Assembly (NCBI RefSeq): GCF_949628265.1
Contig: NC_088788.1
Span: 558,001-622,000 of the forward strand
Source of the DNA: Cloeon dipterum
Taxonomy: Eukaryota; Arthropoda; Insecta; Ephemeroptera; Baetidae
Reading direction: 5' to 3'
DNA length: 64,000 nt
This document shows positions 24,501 through 35,410 of this stretch, piece after piece. The notes under the pieces are model-generated. The model searched no databases. It saw only the letters and a program-made list of their open reading frames with translations, and was not told the DNA's origin. Positions within the stretch are counted from its first letter, which is position 1. The number at the start of each line of letters is the position of its first letter. Made by a program: the position numbers and the translations under genes.

Positions 24501-25927
24501 AAACCACCAAAAGAAAATCCAGTTTATTTTGATAAGGGACTAGAAATTGAAGATTTCGAAGCAGTCATGATGTCACAGGGTTTTTAATTTTCAACAATTA
24601 GTCTGGCCGGGACTTCAGTTACGGAATTTGAAAGTTAGGTTTTTAGGTTGCCTTTATATCGAGTCCCTGAACATTCTCGTCGTCAGAGGAGGGAGAGCGA
24701 GAAAGCGCCATGAGGGGTCATCGTTTCATCATGAGTGCATTTTGCTCTGCCGTCACTCAAAACTTGTTTTTAAGGAAAAATAAAATTTTAATGTTGGTGG
24801 CGTTATTTGAAATTGAATTTGCAGCCTAGTTTTGTTGTAAACAACTTTCCTGCTAAAAGCAAATCCCTTAAAAGCAAATAAGAACAAAACGGAGCTCGCT
24901 TCCGCGAATAGTCGTGTCTTTCTTTTGTTCTCCGCGCTTTGATATTGCAATTTACAAACTTGCAACGTTGAGAGCGTTCATCAAAGTTTTCCCCCTTTTT
25001 TTCCCCTCGTCCATTACAACGCAACACAAAAAAGAAAGTAATATTATATAGATATAAACGCCGGCTGAATGGCTGAATGGCAGGGATGATTAGTACAACA
25101 GAGCACAGGCAATCGATTTTCTTTCTTGCCTGAATGATGGAATCGCGTCGTCTCTTGCTTTATTCGCGAGTTGACCTAAAATTTAAAGCTCTTGTGCTGC
25201 TAACAAGTTTGTTGCATTTTATCGAACGGCGCTGACAGAGTTGCTCAGAAGAGATGTACGTATAGCGGTACACAATTCAAAGGAAATTAAATTTTCATTT
25301 GACTCGCGCAGAGAGGAAGAACGGCTATAATACACGTAAAAGGCTACAAACGTAACGCAATAAAAGACAAATCGGATTTTCGCCTCCGCCGCCGCTGCGC
25401 CGAGCGCATTTTTGTGACGTAATCAAATCTGAAAACTGGCTCGCTCAAAGATCAATGATGTAAATCATTATTTATAAAAAGCAGTTCTGCTTTCACATCC
25501 AACTCGCGGCGCAAGCTCTAACTTTCGACTTTCACGAATATTATCGCGCGCGAGCGACCGAATCCGCGTACACGTCTTCTTCGCTAAACTCAACATCTTC
25601 CCGTGTTGTTTTCCCGATTTGCACACAACCGAAGAAATGGAGGACGAAAAATCCGCGTGTCCTTGCGACCGGAATAAATTTATTTATTTAAAAAAAATCG
25701 GAAGCGAGGACATTCTCCGTGTTGCAACCGAACGATACACGCTTTTGCTGAAAATTAAAAACCCCTTCTTCTCTCAAATACGAAAAGAGAAAGTTGATTA
25801 CCAATCAAAGGTTAAAATAGAACGGCATTTCATCGTTTTTTATTTTATCTGCTGCCCATTTAATAAAAGAAATAAAATATTGTGTCGCTTTCATCATTTT
25901 GCCTAATAATTTAAAATTTTTTTTCAG
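21522..25927. other. gene-free stretch between Dpr-like exon and TOX exons
   Basis: CpG-rich at 21.55-21.95 kb, strongly AT-rich at 22.8-24.0 kb, mixed after that. No Dpr Ig exon and no upstream TOX exon (nuclear-localisation block before the HMG box) was found. A frame at 25619-25906 starts close to the first TOX exon but does not share its reading frame or family. Confidence 0.4.
22397..22500. mobile_element. possible hAT-like terminal fragment
   Basis: AAGGGATGGGCGG followed by palindromic AGTACCGGTACT and further GTACCG words. hAT-type elements in insects often begin with GGGATGGGC-like termini. Only one end is seen and no 8-base target duplication could be paired, so this is tentative. 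Confidence 0.3.
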
Positions 25928-27398
25928 GCCTGTGTCTGCGTACGCGTTATTTTTCCGAGACACGCAGGCGGCGATCAAGACCTCGAATCCAAATGCCAGC
26001 TTTGGCGAAGTTTCCAAAATCGTGGCCAGCATGTGGGACGGACTGGATGTCGATAACAAAAACGTAAGTTGTTCACTCGTTAGAAATGCGCACTTCCAAT
26101 TTCTAACGCGACTTCCTTTTCAGGTATACAAGAAAAAGACAGAACTGGCGAAGAAGGATTACCTCAAGGCCTTGGCTGCTTACCGCGCCACGTTGGTTTC
26201 AAAGGTCAGTAAAGTCATTCAAATAATTCAAATTAAGCGTCTTGGTTATTTGTTTTTAATTTTATATTTTTGTTTCTGTTATTTCACCTTGATTTAGACT
26301 GAATCTGATAATTTAACGTATAATTAGACTGAGGATGTCCTTCAGTTTTGAGACTTTGCTGATATCAGTATCGTGGGATTATCCGCAGACATTCACATTA
26401 AAAAGGGATTCCCAGACATGTGCTGCGAGTTAAAATTAGTCCTTTCCTGCGGACCAAGCTATAAAAATGTCCTTAAATAGCAGTCCTCTACTGGATTTAT
26501 GGTTGATTTAGAAGTGGGAAAAACCAGTCAATCTGGAATTAAGCGCAAAAACCGCATCGAACCGGTAGCAATTACAGTAAACCAATACGTGTCTGTGGAA
26601 AATCGCGAAAATGTGATGATCCTGCCTCTTTAAATTATTTTTACATAATTTTAATCTGTTTTAATAATCTTATCTGAACTCTGGAATGACTCCTGGCAGG
26701 CTCCCTGCGTCAAAACAATCCGATTTAGAATTTCTCACTGTTCGAAAGACTCCGAAAATTTTTAGGCAACATTTTTCTTATACCTAGAAAATAATTTAAC
26801 ATGCCGTATTTTCGGTATTCCAAAATTTAATATTAAATCGGAAATTACTCGAATTTTTAAAAATTCGAAATAAAGATAATTGATTATTTCTCCTTACTTG
26901 AAATCTGATTTTATTTCTTTAAAAAAGCGTTTCCCTAAAAGGTTTCATTCACTGTTAGACGTATCTCGATGAGAGAAATTTGAATCTGCCTAGAAAATGT
27001 GGTCAAGCGCTTCAAATTTTCGAATAGGAACTAAATTGATTATTCCAAACTATTTATTGCATCCAAAAATTGAAATAATTTCCACCCTGTTTCGATCCAA
27101 TTGAATTAATTCGTGTGTAATTTGTCAGGAGGGCAACGCGGACGGCTCGGGCATGGTGCAGCAGCCGCACGTTCCTGCGCCGATGCAGCAGCCACCGCCG
27201 CCGCACCAGCAGATGCAGCAGATGTACTACAACCCCCAGCAGCCGCAGTACGGGCAGCAGTACCCTGGCCAGCAGCAGCAGCAGTACCAGCACATGCAGC
27301 AGCAGCACGAGATGATGGGCCAGGCGCCCCTCACGCCCACTTTGGCCCCCGAGCACACGCGGCAGCACCAGCAGCAGCATCAACAGCAGCAGTACGCC

Positions 27399-27433
<35 letters not shown>

Positions 27434-29177
27434 GGAGCAGCAAGCGAGGCACCACCTCGATCAGCAAAACCAGATGCCCCCAGATAATCAGGTGCGCAAT
27501 GACAATTTCTTAAATACTAAATAAAACCCACGCAATCGATGCCTCTCGTCTAGCCGCATCTTTTGAGACCCTTTACGGCCCTTTTTGGCCCATAGGGGGC
27601 CCACAAAAAAATTCAAATCGTTTTTTTGGCTTTTTTACCAGTCTGCCGAGCTCGGAGCATGACGAGTCTCATGAAGTCCAATCGGGTTTATTAACACACC
27701 GTTCGACGCGAAATTTAATGGGCATCAATTTAATTTTTAGTTTTGCCCCATCAGACCCACAGGGCCGGAGCTATTAATTTTTAAAGTCCGAAAAACGTTA
27801 ATTTTCGACATTATTTCGTGTTTGTGAGTCTCGATAGGGCTGTGCTGCCCTGCGTTCAAAACTATATGTCATGGGCAGTTAGTAAATAATCAGGCGGATT
27901 TTCCGCGCTCTCAGGGTCCGAGATATTCAGGTCGGAAGGAAAAAAAACACACTCCTGATTAACATGAAGCAAAAAGTTGAGAAATTTCAAAAGTATTCCC
28001 GGAACCTCAGTTTGGGGAATTTTCTGACTAAAATCAATTGAAAAGACCAAAATTGGAGCAAAATTTGGTTGCTTTATTACTTTCTCGGGTTCTAAACATC
28101 AGAAATGCAAACAGCTGGCCGTTAAAAAATGTTTCGAATGAAAAAATTAAATTAAAATTAATTTTATATAAAATTTACGGCAGCCGGGTTTTGGCTATTG
28201 AACGTCTAATGCGTGTCATATACCAATTCAAAAAAGGTTTTAACCCGTCCTGCATTACAACCTTCTAACTGTGTTCAAAACAGGAGTGTCAAATTGCAAA
28301 ATCCCAGATTAAAAAAATTGCGATGGTTTAAAATTTTCACTTTTTGACTCAAGGGGATAAATAGGGGTTGGAGGTGAGCACCCCAGAAACTATTTAGCAC
28401 ACCAGGGGAAGTCAAGCAAAGTCGAATGGTATTCAGTTTTTGTATATCTGGCCCTTAGAACCCGAGATTCGGAAGTCCGAACATTTGCAAAAATTGAAAA
28501 ATTCGTCTTTCTTATAAATTAAAAAATTATTTTCTCGAAAACGAAGTCGAAATCCACCTTGAAATTTCTACACAAGTTCCCACGTACCCTGATACATCTT
28601 TTGAAGAGTGTTCTGGATTTTTAAAGTACAGCCCTGTTTTTTAAAATTAAAAAAACACCCAGAAATTTTCGAAAATGAGCCTTGGTTACCTTTGACCTTG
28701 ACCAATGACCTAAAATTTAGTGTTCATTTGATCCGGCTTTACGAGAAGAGTTGAACGCACACCTCTACTTTTAAATTGCGTGCTTCCTTAACATTTAAGT
28801 GTTTTGGTTATTCTTTTAATTACGACAAACTGACTGGAATTGTTGTTTTTGATTATTTCAGGGCTGGAACACGCAGCCGATTCAGATCTGCGTGAGGAGC
28901 GGCTGCCACAACTGGGCAATCAGCAACGCCGAGTGGCAAGACGAGTACTGTTCCAATGAGTGCGTCATCTCGCATTGCAGGTACGTGTCTCCCCTGCTTC
29001 AAAACAATTCCCCCGAACATCATTTCATTTCATTTCATTTGTTCACCATTCACATTTTTTAATTTCATTTCTCTCCCCTTCCATTTCATCTTCAGGACGG
29101 ACCAGGTCACATCCGTGCAACATGATCAATTTCATGATAGCGATTTAAATTTGCCAAATGATGAGGGTATCTTCTAG
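25928..29177 (+). CDS. TOX-family HMG-box protein (3' five exons)
   Basis: Exons 25928-26063, 26124-26204, 27129-27491, 28862-28980 and 29096-29177 (TAG) join in frame through GT-AG introns, giving about 259 residues. The first two encode most of an HMG box ([17 protein letters not shown] ... ASMWDGL, then [20 protein letters not shown]), in the form typical of TOX proteins. The first base of the opening exon completes a codon from an upstream exon not found here. That missing exon should carry the basic segment and the start of the box. Exon 3 is proline- and glutamine-rich with a CAG/CAA run. Exon 4 carries the conserved TOX C-terminal cysteines (CVRSGC ... [12 protein letters not shown]). 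TOX proteins bind DNA through the box and act as chromatin-linked transcription regulators. The last exon ([13 protein letters not shown] ... EGIF) lacks the DVF-type continuation I expect from other TOX proteins, so the 3' end is provisional. Confidence 0.88.
26891..27030 (+). repeat. dispersed repeat B, copy 3, in a TOX intron
   Basis: Starts TCCTTACTTGAAATCTGATT and matches 2161-2305 along its length. The conserved frame is broken by several stops. It lies in the intron between the 26124-26204 and 27129-27491 exons. Confidence 0.6.
27362..27443 (+). repeat. CAG/CAA glutamine tract inside TOX exon 3
   Basis: Mixed CAG and CAA codons encode a run of about thirteen glutamines with shorter runs before it. 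The mixture of codons suggests selection for the peptide rather than a pure triplet expansion. The antisense frame (27054-27467) is leucine-rich only because it mirrors the tract. Confidence 0.8.
27540..28790 (+). repeat. diverged long repeat filling a TOX intron
   Basis: Text such as TTTTTGGCCCATAGGGGGCC, AAGTCCGAAAAACGTTAAT and AGAACCCGAGATT recurs in altered form at 59.3-60.5 kb and 44.3-45.2 kb. No frame is open for long and there is no splice context. It also carries the half-site module at 28693-28711. The type of element is unknown. Confidence 0.45.
28693..28711 (+). promoter_or_regulatory. triple half-site module (DR0+DR1-like) in a TOX intron
   Basis: TGACCT, then TGACCA, one base, then TGACCT, followed by AAAATTTA. 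On the other strand these are AGGTCA-type half-sites with a one-base spacer, the pattern bound by HNF4- and RXR/USP-type receptors. It lies 150 bases upstream of the 28862 exon, within a diverged repeat. Confidence 0.35.
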
Positions 29178-29984
29178 GAAAACGTGTGTTTTTTCGAAAG
29201 AATAGCTCGTTGTTTTGCAACTTTCAGAGGAGTATAATGCCCATTTTGATTTCTACGCATTAAGCAGACAAAGTTCTGCTGATTTTTATAACAACTCCAA
29301 ATTGGAAAATTGTGGTGATTTCGTTACTGCCGAACCAAATATTTTCACGGGAACAACTCTTCTGAACATTTTTAATGTAGCATTGTTAAGAAATTCCTAA
29401 AAGAGTAACGGCTGGCAGATATTAGGAGCTTTTGGCAATCTGTTCCTGGCTGCCCAATGTCTTAGAAGGCGAATCTCGAAATTCAATGCTCAAATAGCTC
29501 ATCGGGCTGGATTTTGCACCGTTCCAGTTGCTCAAATACTTCGATACAGGGAAAAGAAACTGGTCACAGGTTAAAAATTAAATATTAGGAGCAGTAGCAA
29601 TTTGAGAAAACCGTGTTTAAAGGTCGAGAACGTGTTTTATGCGCTTACGTTCGGACAATTTGCGTCTGGTTCAAGTACAAAAATTATACTTTTCTAGTCT
29701 AGCAATTCAATCAAAAGACTTTTCAGAACAGGGCTGTGTAATAGGACTCGCTCTTATCCCATTTTATTTGGACTAGATCAGAGATTGCCTAAATCGAATG
29801 TGATATAAAAAAATAATTAAAATAAATATATTAAGTATATTATTGGTGAGTTCTCAGCCAGCTGCCAGCGACGGCTTAAAAATGGCTTGTAGCCTTTCTG
29901 GCCGCGGCTGAGACCTCTGTGTAAATAATTTGGTTTTCATAGAATTAAGAATTTATTAATTAAGGACAATCATATATTGTATTC
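29178..29984. other. TOX 3' flank with repeat A fragment
   Basis: Presumed 3' UTR and flank of the TOX gene; the first AATAAA-like signals are near 29820. Around 29445-29530 a fragment resembles the part of repeat A seen at 31400-31510 (GCCCAATGTCTTAGAAGG ... GCTCATCGGGCTGG). No other gene was seen. Confidence 0.4.
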
Positions 29985-30395
29985 GGTTAGATGGGTGGTG
30001 GGTGCAGGCCAATGTCCAATTTGGCTCTCTCACTGCGGATCACGAAGGGGGTGTCCGTCAAGAAATCTCCGGTCGAAACCCGGAGAGTGGCAGCCCTAAT
30101 CTCAGTGTCTGTTTTGTAACGCGCGTGTCCAGGGGAATTTGTGCGTTACTATCTGGCGCGGCTTGAAGAGCCAGCGCCCAGATCTCGCCTATGTTCTGTT
30201 TTGGGCTGCGGGAACTCTCTCGTGGGAGTTCCCGCGATTAAACTGAATTTGAACTCTTTCGGCCGGTCTACGGCACCCAGAGCCGGGCACTCGCCTTGGT
30301 CGATCTCGTGGTCGACAGGCGGTGTCCTCGAACTCCGTCACTGTCAGACGGACAGTGCTCAAATGCGGAGGATTACGTAATAAATGCATTGCTTT
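29985..30395 (+). repeat. SINE-like or fragmentary repeat C
   Basis: The first part, ATGGGTGGTGGGTGCAGGCC, with ACGAAGGGGGTGTCCG following, matches the reverse complement of 36275-36405. It also contains CCGGTCGAAACCCGG, loosely like a pol III B box, and ends in an AATAAATGC stretch. The 3' boundary is uncertain. Confidence 0.4.
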
Positions 30396-30547
30396 AAGTC
30401 AAACTTACTATTATTCAGGACGGTCTCAAACAATTATACGACTCCCTTATAATTTGAACACTTGAGTATTTATTTTAATCAGAGACGACGGCCTAGCTTA
30501 CCACCACCCCGCTCGCTAGCGCACACAGGGGTCGCGTTATACATAAG

Positions 30548-30856
30548 GGGGCGGATCACGGCAACGCAACCTTGAGAAAAAATGGCAACGCTGGGCATAA
30601 GGCAAGCATTGTACAGCGTTTCAAGGTCGAGCTAAAAAACGGTGCCGTGATCCGCTCCCTCGTAGACATGGTCAAACAAAAATCGATTTTTAATATCGAT
30701 ATTTTTTGACGATATTGATTTTTATCGATGTTTTTTGTGGCTTACTGGGGCGGATCACGGCACCGTTTTTAGCTCGACCTTGAAACACTGTACAATGCTT
30801 GCCTTATGACCAGCGTTGCCATTTGTTCTCAAGGTTGCGTTGCCGTGATCCGCCCC
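30548..30856. mobile_element. two short MITE units in mirror arrangement
   Basis: A unit of about 115 bases (30548-30662) starts GGGGCGGATCACGGCA and ends with a near complement (TGCCGTGATCCGC). A second unit of about 110 bases (30747-30856) is its reverse complement. Between them lie about 85 bases with repeated ATCGATATTTTTT-like text. Each unit has its own inverted ends, so this is two insertions, or one composite, of a small non-autonomous element. The target duplication is not clear. Confidence 0.7.
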
Positions 30857-31319
30857 AATATAGGTTATACAGGACGATATTTAAGCATCGATATTTTTTC
30901 GGATGATTTATATCGATAGTCAAAAACATTTGGCGATGACTGTTTCCATGTTGTGGACCTTTCAAGAATGCCGATTTCGATTAAATTAATGTTATTTTTC
31001 GCTATTTCGCAGTGGATTGGCAGCTGGGTTTGTAAACTTTAGAAGTTCCATGTGAGTGCGTGCAACTCAGATGGCCACATTTCATGACATTCAACGAAAT
31101 GCAAAATGTAGTTAATATCACTCACCCGATGGTCGCAAGAAGACAGGTTTCCCGGGGATATAAACGGCTGCTTCGGCGTTCAGCGAAGAGCCGGAGGAAG
31201 CAGCCATTGTTTAAATTTCAAATTTGTCCAGTGGTAAAATAATACTTTGTGCGAGCTGATGCTACTCCTAACGCTGTCAGACTCGCAATGCTTTCGGAGG
31301 TATTCAGCCCGGCGATCCA

Positions 31320-31735
31320 CGTTCGCCCCCCCCCCCCCTCCAGCCAGTTGGCTCGCATTGTTAAGGCACTCTCAAGAGAGTCAAAGCAATGTGAGGTATT
31401 TGAGCTGTTCGGAGATCTAATACTGGCTACCCAATGTCGGAGATGGCAAAAAGTGGTTAGTTTGGTGACTCGAAATGCTCAAATTGCTCAACGGGCTGGT
31501 TCGTACCTTTCCAGCATGCGTGATTTGGCTTCACGGGACGAATTTCTAGCGTTTTAAAAAAAATTCCACGGTGCGGAGGCAAGTGGGCTGGGTCCCTGTG
31601 CGGCCTGGTGCGCCCATGTTATCCGTTCGTGGTGTTATTGGGACATGTGGGACCCAGGTTTCAGCAATCGTGCTAGTGCAGTGCGCGCCCTTCCCGGTCC
31701 TCGGACAGGGATAAAAAGAGCAAAAAAATATATAT
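31320..31735 (-). repeat. dispersed repeat A, copy 2
   Basis: Reverse complement of the repeat at 53260-53660, and in part of 2490-2770. It contains a run of about thirteen Cs near 31327-31339 and ends in ATAAAAAGAGCAAAAAAATAT. A 102-codon plus-strand frame (31249-31557) crosses most of it and resembles a decayed frame at 29425-29530, so the family may once have been coding. Confidence 0.55.
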
Positions 31736-32009
31736 TCACTTCGGATCTAACCTAACCATAACTAAGCCCCGCCTTCTGTTTCTCACCGGCAAAAGAAATA
31801 TAAAATATATAAATTAAATGGTTCTTGACTTGTCGGTCGGAACGTCTAAATTTATAAATGTTTGAAAATTCGCCGATTTTGAAGCTGTGCAATAAACTTG
31901 TGCGCATTTTAAGCATGCGCAGTATGTTCAAATCGCTTCTTTATCTCTCAGGGAGGCTGAAACTCATCACTGCGCATGCGTGACCCAAATCAAAACCTTC
32001 TGCGCAGTC

Positions 32010-32320
32010 GTAATTCCCACCGGGGGCCAAATTGCGATCCGTGTTTGTTTCCCGCCGGTCAGAAGCCAATGTTTTGTCTTAAGATAGGCGGCCACAGAAG
32101 TGTCGAAAAAGAGGCGTGTCAGAAACCAAAACCGTTTCTGTAATACAACAAATTTGAGTGTCTATACACAAATTAGAAACACGAGTCGCTATAGGGCTTA
32201 TTTGCATCGTGATTCAGCCGTAATTAATGGACCATTAGAGAGTAAATAATGTGTCTAGGTTAATTATATTATGGCATTTATTTCTATAAATATTTCATTG
32301 AACGCCGACGTATGAATTTA
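32010..32320 (+). repeat. repeat D, left copy (internally deleted)
   Basis: Matches the reverse complement of 36828-37385. Shared text includes CCCGCCGGTCAGAAG, AATACAACAAATTTGAGTGTC and ATTTGCATCGTGATTCAGCC. Compared with the right copy it lacks about 250 internal bases. The two copies flank the zinc-finger gene pair. Confidence 0.65.
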
Positions 32321-32679
32321 GTTCTGTTATCGACCAGATATTTCATACATTCTTGTATACAGCGAGTACTGCGAGCGGTGTGTTCGAAGGGCCGGGTATT
32401 TTTTTGTTACCTGAAGATGCTCGGGTAAAACCGGTACCAGGTAATTTATTCTCTCGTCGGGCCGGGTTTGGGAGGGTTCGGATTTAGTCTGCCAGGTGCG
32501 GGCATTTTCTTAAACCCGATTACCCTCCAACCAGGAAAGAACTCAAACCTCCTTCTTATGATGCGCTCTCAGAACAAATTCCAATGCATTGAAATTTTAT
32601 TGCACATTTTTGTTCAATCGGAGAGCAAAAAGGGCTGAGTGGGCACGGCCGTGGGGAAAATCCGCATTTAAAAATATGC

Positions 32680-33270
32680 AATGTGGTGGTTAAATGCGTT
32701 TTTTTCAGTCCTATCTGTGGGAGCGCGACGCAACTCGGGTGCCGGGGCCCTCGCGGAATTACTGGCAAGGGAAAAATCGAGATTTTCGCGGTGCGGCCGG
32801 CGCCGACGGTCTACTATTATCAAAGTCCCCGCGCCCAAAGTTTTTTCGCGGGAATTTTGGCCACCGGCGCTGCCAACACATCGTCGGCGTCCCGCAGCGG
32901 TCGCGGTGCCGGAGGGGCTTTAATCGATTTTTACCACTGCGGTATAGGGACAACGGTCGCGCGCACGCACTTTCGCGCCCTTCTGCGTCGAGCGCCGACG
33001 CTTGCAACCAACCGTGACCCCTCGGGGGTAGTTCACGTGCGTGGCGGGATGCTCGCGCAGGAGGTCGGCGCCGCACCAAAGCGTCGCTTCACGCGTAAAC
33101 GGCGCTCGAAGTTGCGTCCGCATTTCGCGACGGGCCCATAGCAAAGGGTCGCTCGCTCGCACTTTCGCGCTCTTCCGCGACGAGCGCCGACCCTCCCATC
33201 CCTCCGCCACCCCGTAGACCGTGGATCACCCCGATGCCCCGAAGATCGCAGACGCGGTCGGCGCCGCACC
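32680..33270. repeat. GC-rich segment with internal tandem duplication
   Basis: A block reading CGCACTTTCGCGCCCTTCTG ... GAGCGCCGAC near 32965 recurs about 200 bases later near 33155. Overlapping frames are open on both strands (up to 152 codons at 32683-33141), as expected for GC-rich DNA with few stops. It has no domain motif. The composition resembles 60.8-61.55 kb. Confidence 0.4.
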
Positions 33271-33685
33271 GTTTTAAATGAATGTGTTTTTAAATGAATG
33301 AAATTTAAATATTTGGAGACGCCAAACTATAATTGAAACTTTATTTAAAATCATTCAATTTAGCCTCTGTTTACAAATGATGTATTTTAAAATTAGAGAC
33401 CGCATTGTAGAAAAGTTGTAGTCGGATCATTGGAACACACAAAGTAAACTGAACTACTGATTAACTTTATTCACCATTTGAATAATATTTATTACAGTGT
33501 ATGGTTGATTGGGAGGAAATTATTGTTTTATTTACTGTCAGAATATATCTATTAATTGGAAAGTTAGAATAATAGTTGAAGTCAATTTTGGGAAAGATGA
33601 GATAAATCGAAAGGGATTGTTTTGGACAGTTGCGTCAATGTAGAACTAGGTGTGGATTTCTAACCAGAGCAGCGTCTGAAAAGAG

Positions 33686-34042
33686 TCACTTTCCTTTGCC
33701 ATGCACAGCTCTCAGGTGGGCAAGCAGTGCTCCACTGCTGTCATACCTTTGGCCACAAAAGGCGCATTCGTATTTGTCATCTTCTTGAACTTCTGTGTTT
33801 CTTTCCTGGGCATGGAGGGCATTCTGGCCAGTTTCACAAAGCGGCCCAAGAGTGTTGCTTTCCAGATTTGAAGCACAATCAAAATCTGGAATATTATCAC
33901 ACCAATAAATGAGTTTGAAACTGTGGAGCTTGTTGAAAGAGTTGTGTTTTATAAAAAATTACTCACACTGCTTAATAAAATCAAGCATCGTCTCACGAGC
34001 AGGCTCAAAAAGAGGACACTTATTTTGTCCGTGGTTGGTCAT
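33686..34042 (-). CDS. small C2H2 zinc-finger protein, copy 1
   Basis: Coding exons 34042-33967 (ATG near the start of an exon with acceptor TTTTTAG at 34046) and 33885-33686 (TGA), joined through a GTGAGT donor in phase 1, give 91 residues. The end carries one C2H2 finger, YECAFCGQRYDSSGALLAHL followed by RAVH (C-x2-C-x12-H-x4-H), with GKGK after it. The middle is acidic and polar. The second exon starts in the same phase and with a similar [IF]DCA motif as the gene at 35411-36091, so the two are tandem paralogues. A presumed upstream exon near 34145-34350 resembles the other gene's first exon but has stops in that frame, so it may be 5' UTR or decayed. A single finger suggests DNA, RNA or protein binding; the target is unknown. 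Confidence 0.65.
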
Positions 34043-34144
34043 TTGCTAAAAATCTGGGAAAAAATATTTTAAGGATTTAAAATGGTCATATCTACTGTCG
34101 GAAAATTCATTCAGTATATATATGCAAGAAAAATATAAAATACC

Positions 34145-34350
34145 TGGAGTCTTTGAAGTTGAAGATAGCTGGTCGGAAAAGGCTGTTCCGTTTCGTCTAT
34201 TATACAGTAAGTCTGGGTTTTGCTCTATTTCTTTTTTGGCTAATCGAAAAGATGCAACTCTCGAAAACTAATTGGAATCGGGACTGAACCTCTCTGATGC
34301 TCGGTTGAGAATAGAATGAATGTGGAGAGGGACACACTTTTTCAATAGTA
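34145..34350 (-). pseudogene. decayed first-exon homologue of the zinc-finger pair
   Basis: Minus-strand text CAACCGAGCATCAGAG matches the first exon of the downstream paralogue (STEHQ in 35411-36091). Stops interrupt the matching frame. It ends at CTCCAG before GTATTT, a plausible donor. It could act as a non-coding 5' exon of the 33686-34042 gene. Confidence 0.4.
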
Positions 34351-34429
34351 TACCTTGGTGTTTCCACAAAGCAAACAAACAAAACTTGAGTGTTTGCTAA
34401 CGGTGCAAAGGTCAAATTTATATACATGG

Positions 34430-35410
34430 AATTGGATGGAAATTAGAATCATTTTTGCTGATTGTTTAAAATTAATTGCCAATCAAATAACATTCTGCTG
34501 TTTATGATTTTTAATCCAGGTCAGAAAATATAAATGAAAATGGTTTTAGCATGACATTTCGCGATTATATACAAATGTACAACGTAAATTTATATAGATA
34601 CGACTATTTTGAATGGATATATTAATATGTACTTCCAAATTGGACGGTCAAAAAATATAGGTGACTAAAAATTAACAATGCGGTAACATCTTTATAAATG
34701 GAATTTCCTCGTATTTTTTTTTTCAATTTCGCCGCCTCAAAGGCATCAAAGTCGCAAAAATATTTTGAACATGCCAAATAGTTTATTACTTTAAAAACTT
34801 AAAGGTAACGATCTTTTTATTGTTCTCGCGTAGACGAAACACTTACAAAATATATTCATTTCCCCCTTTTCAAATACGCTCAGTATTACTATTAAAAACG
34901 GTAAAAACCTACTATTAGCCAGTTTGAAATTGAAAAAAAATATTGACAAATCTTGCTAAATATAAAACTAATTACATTTTCGTTCGGATTATTTGTATGA
35001 TGATCCGATTGAAACAAATTTGTTTGGCGAAGAGCAAACGCCAAAATTATTTTAGTGGCCAACGATTTCATAATGTTATCAGCAAGAGACAAATTAAAAA
35101 CCATAAATTTAAACTGAGTCTTACAATAATTTTATTCACTCTTATTGAACGGAAGCTTTCTACGGCGATTGGCTGAATCGATTTTGGTTTTCAGCACGAC
35201 AAAAGAAATTACATCAAGTGAAGAATGCACAGTGTCTGGATTGGGTCTAAAATCGCAGCGGAAGTGCCTTAAAACTAAATTTTTATGAAAGGCACCATCT
35301 GTTAGCGGCTTTAAACACTAAGGGTTTGCACAACTGCCTGGTTATAAAAAACGGTAACATATCTTTGAACCACACATCATTAAATGCATATAATTCAACA
35401 AATCTCTGCT
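34430..35410. other. AT-rich spacer between the zinc-finger genes
   Basis: Very AT-rich with no splice-supported exon seen. It should contain the 3' end of the upstream gene (35411-36091) and the promoter of the downstream one. No element could be delimited. Confidence 0.4.

Noticed and set aside
25619..25906. 95-codon frame just upstream of the TOX HMG exon
   Set aside because: Its content does not resemble the TOX region before the HMG box and it crosses the acceptor region in a different frame.
27054..27467. 137-codon leucine-rich minus-strand frame
   Set aside because: Exact mirror of the CAG/CAA glutamine tract of the TOX exon; leucine runs are the antisense of CAG.
32683..33141. 152-codon plus-strand frame
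   Set aside because: GC-rich low-stop DNA open on several frames and both strands, with an internal tandem duplication and no motif.
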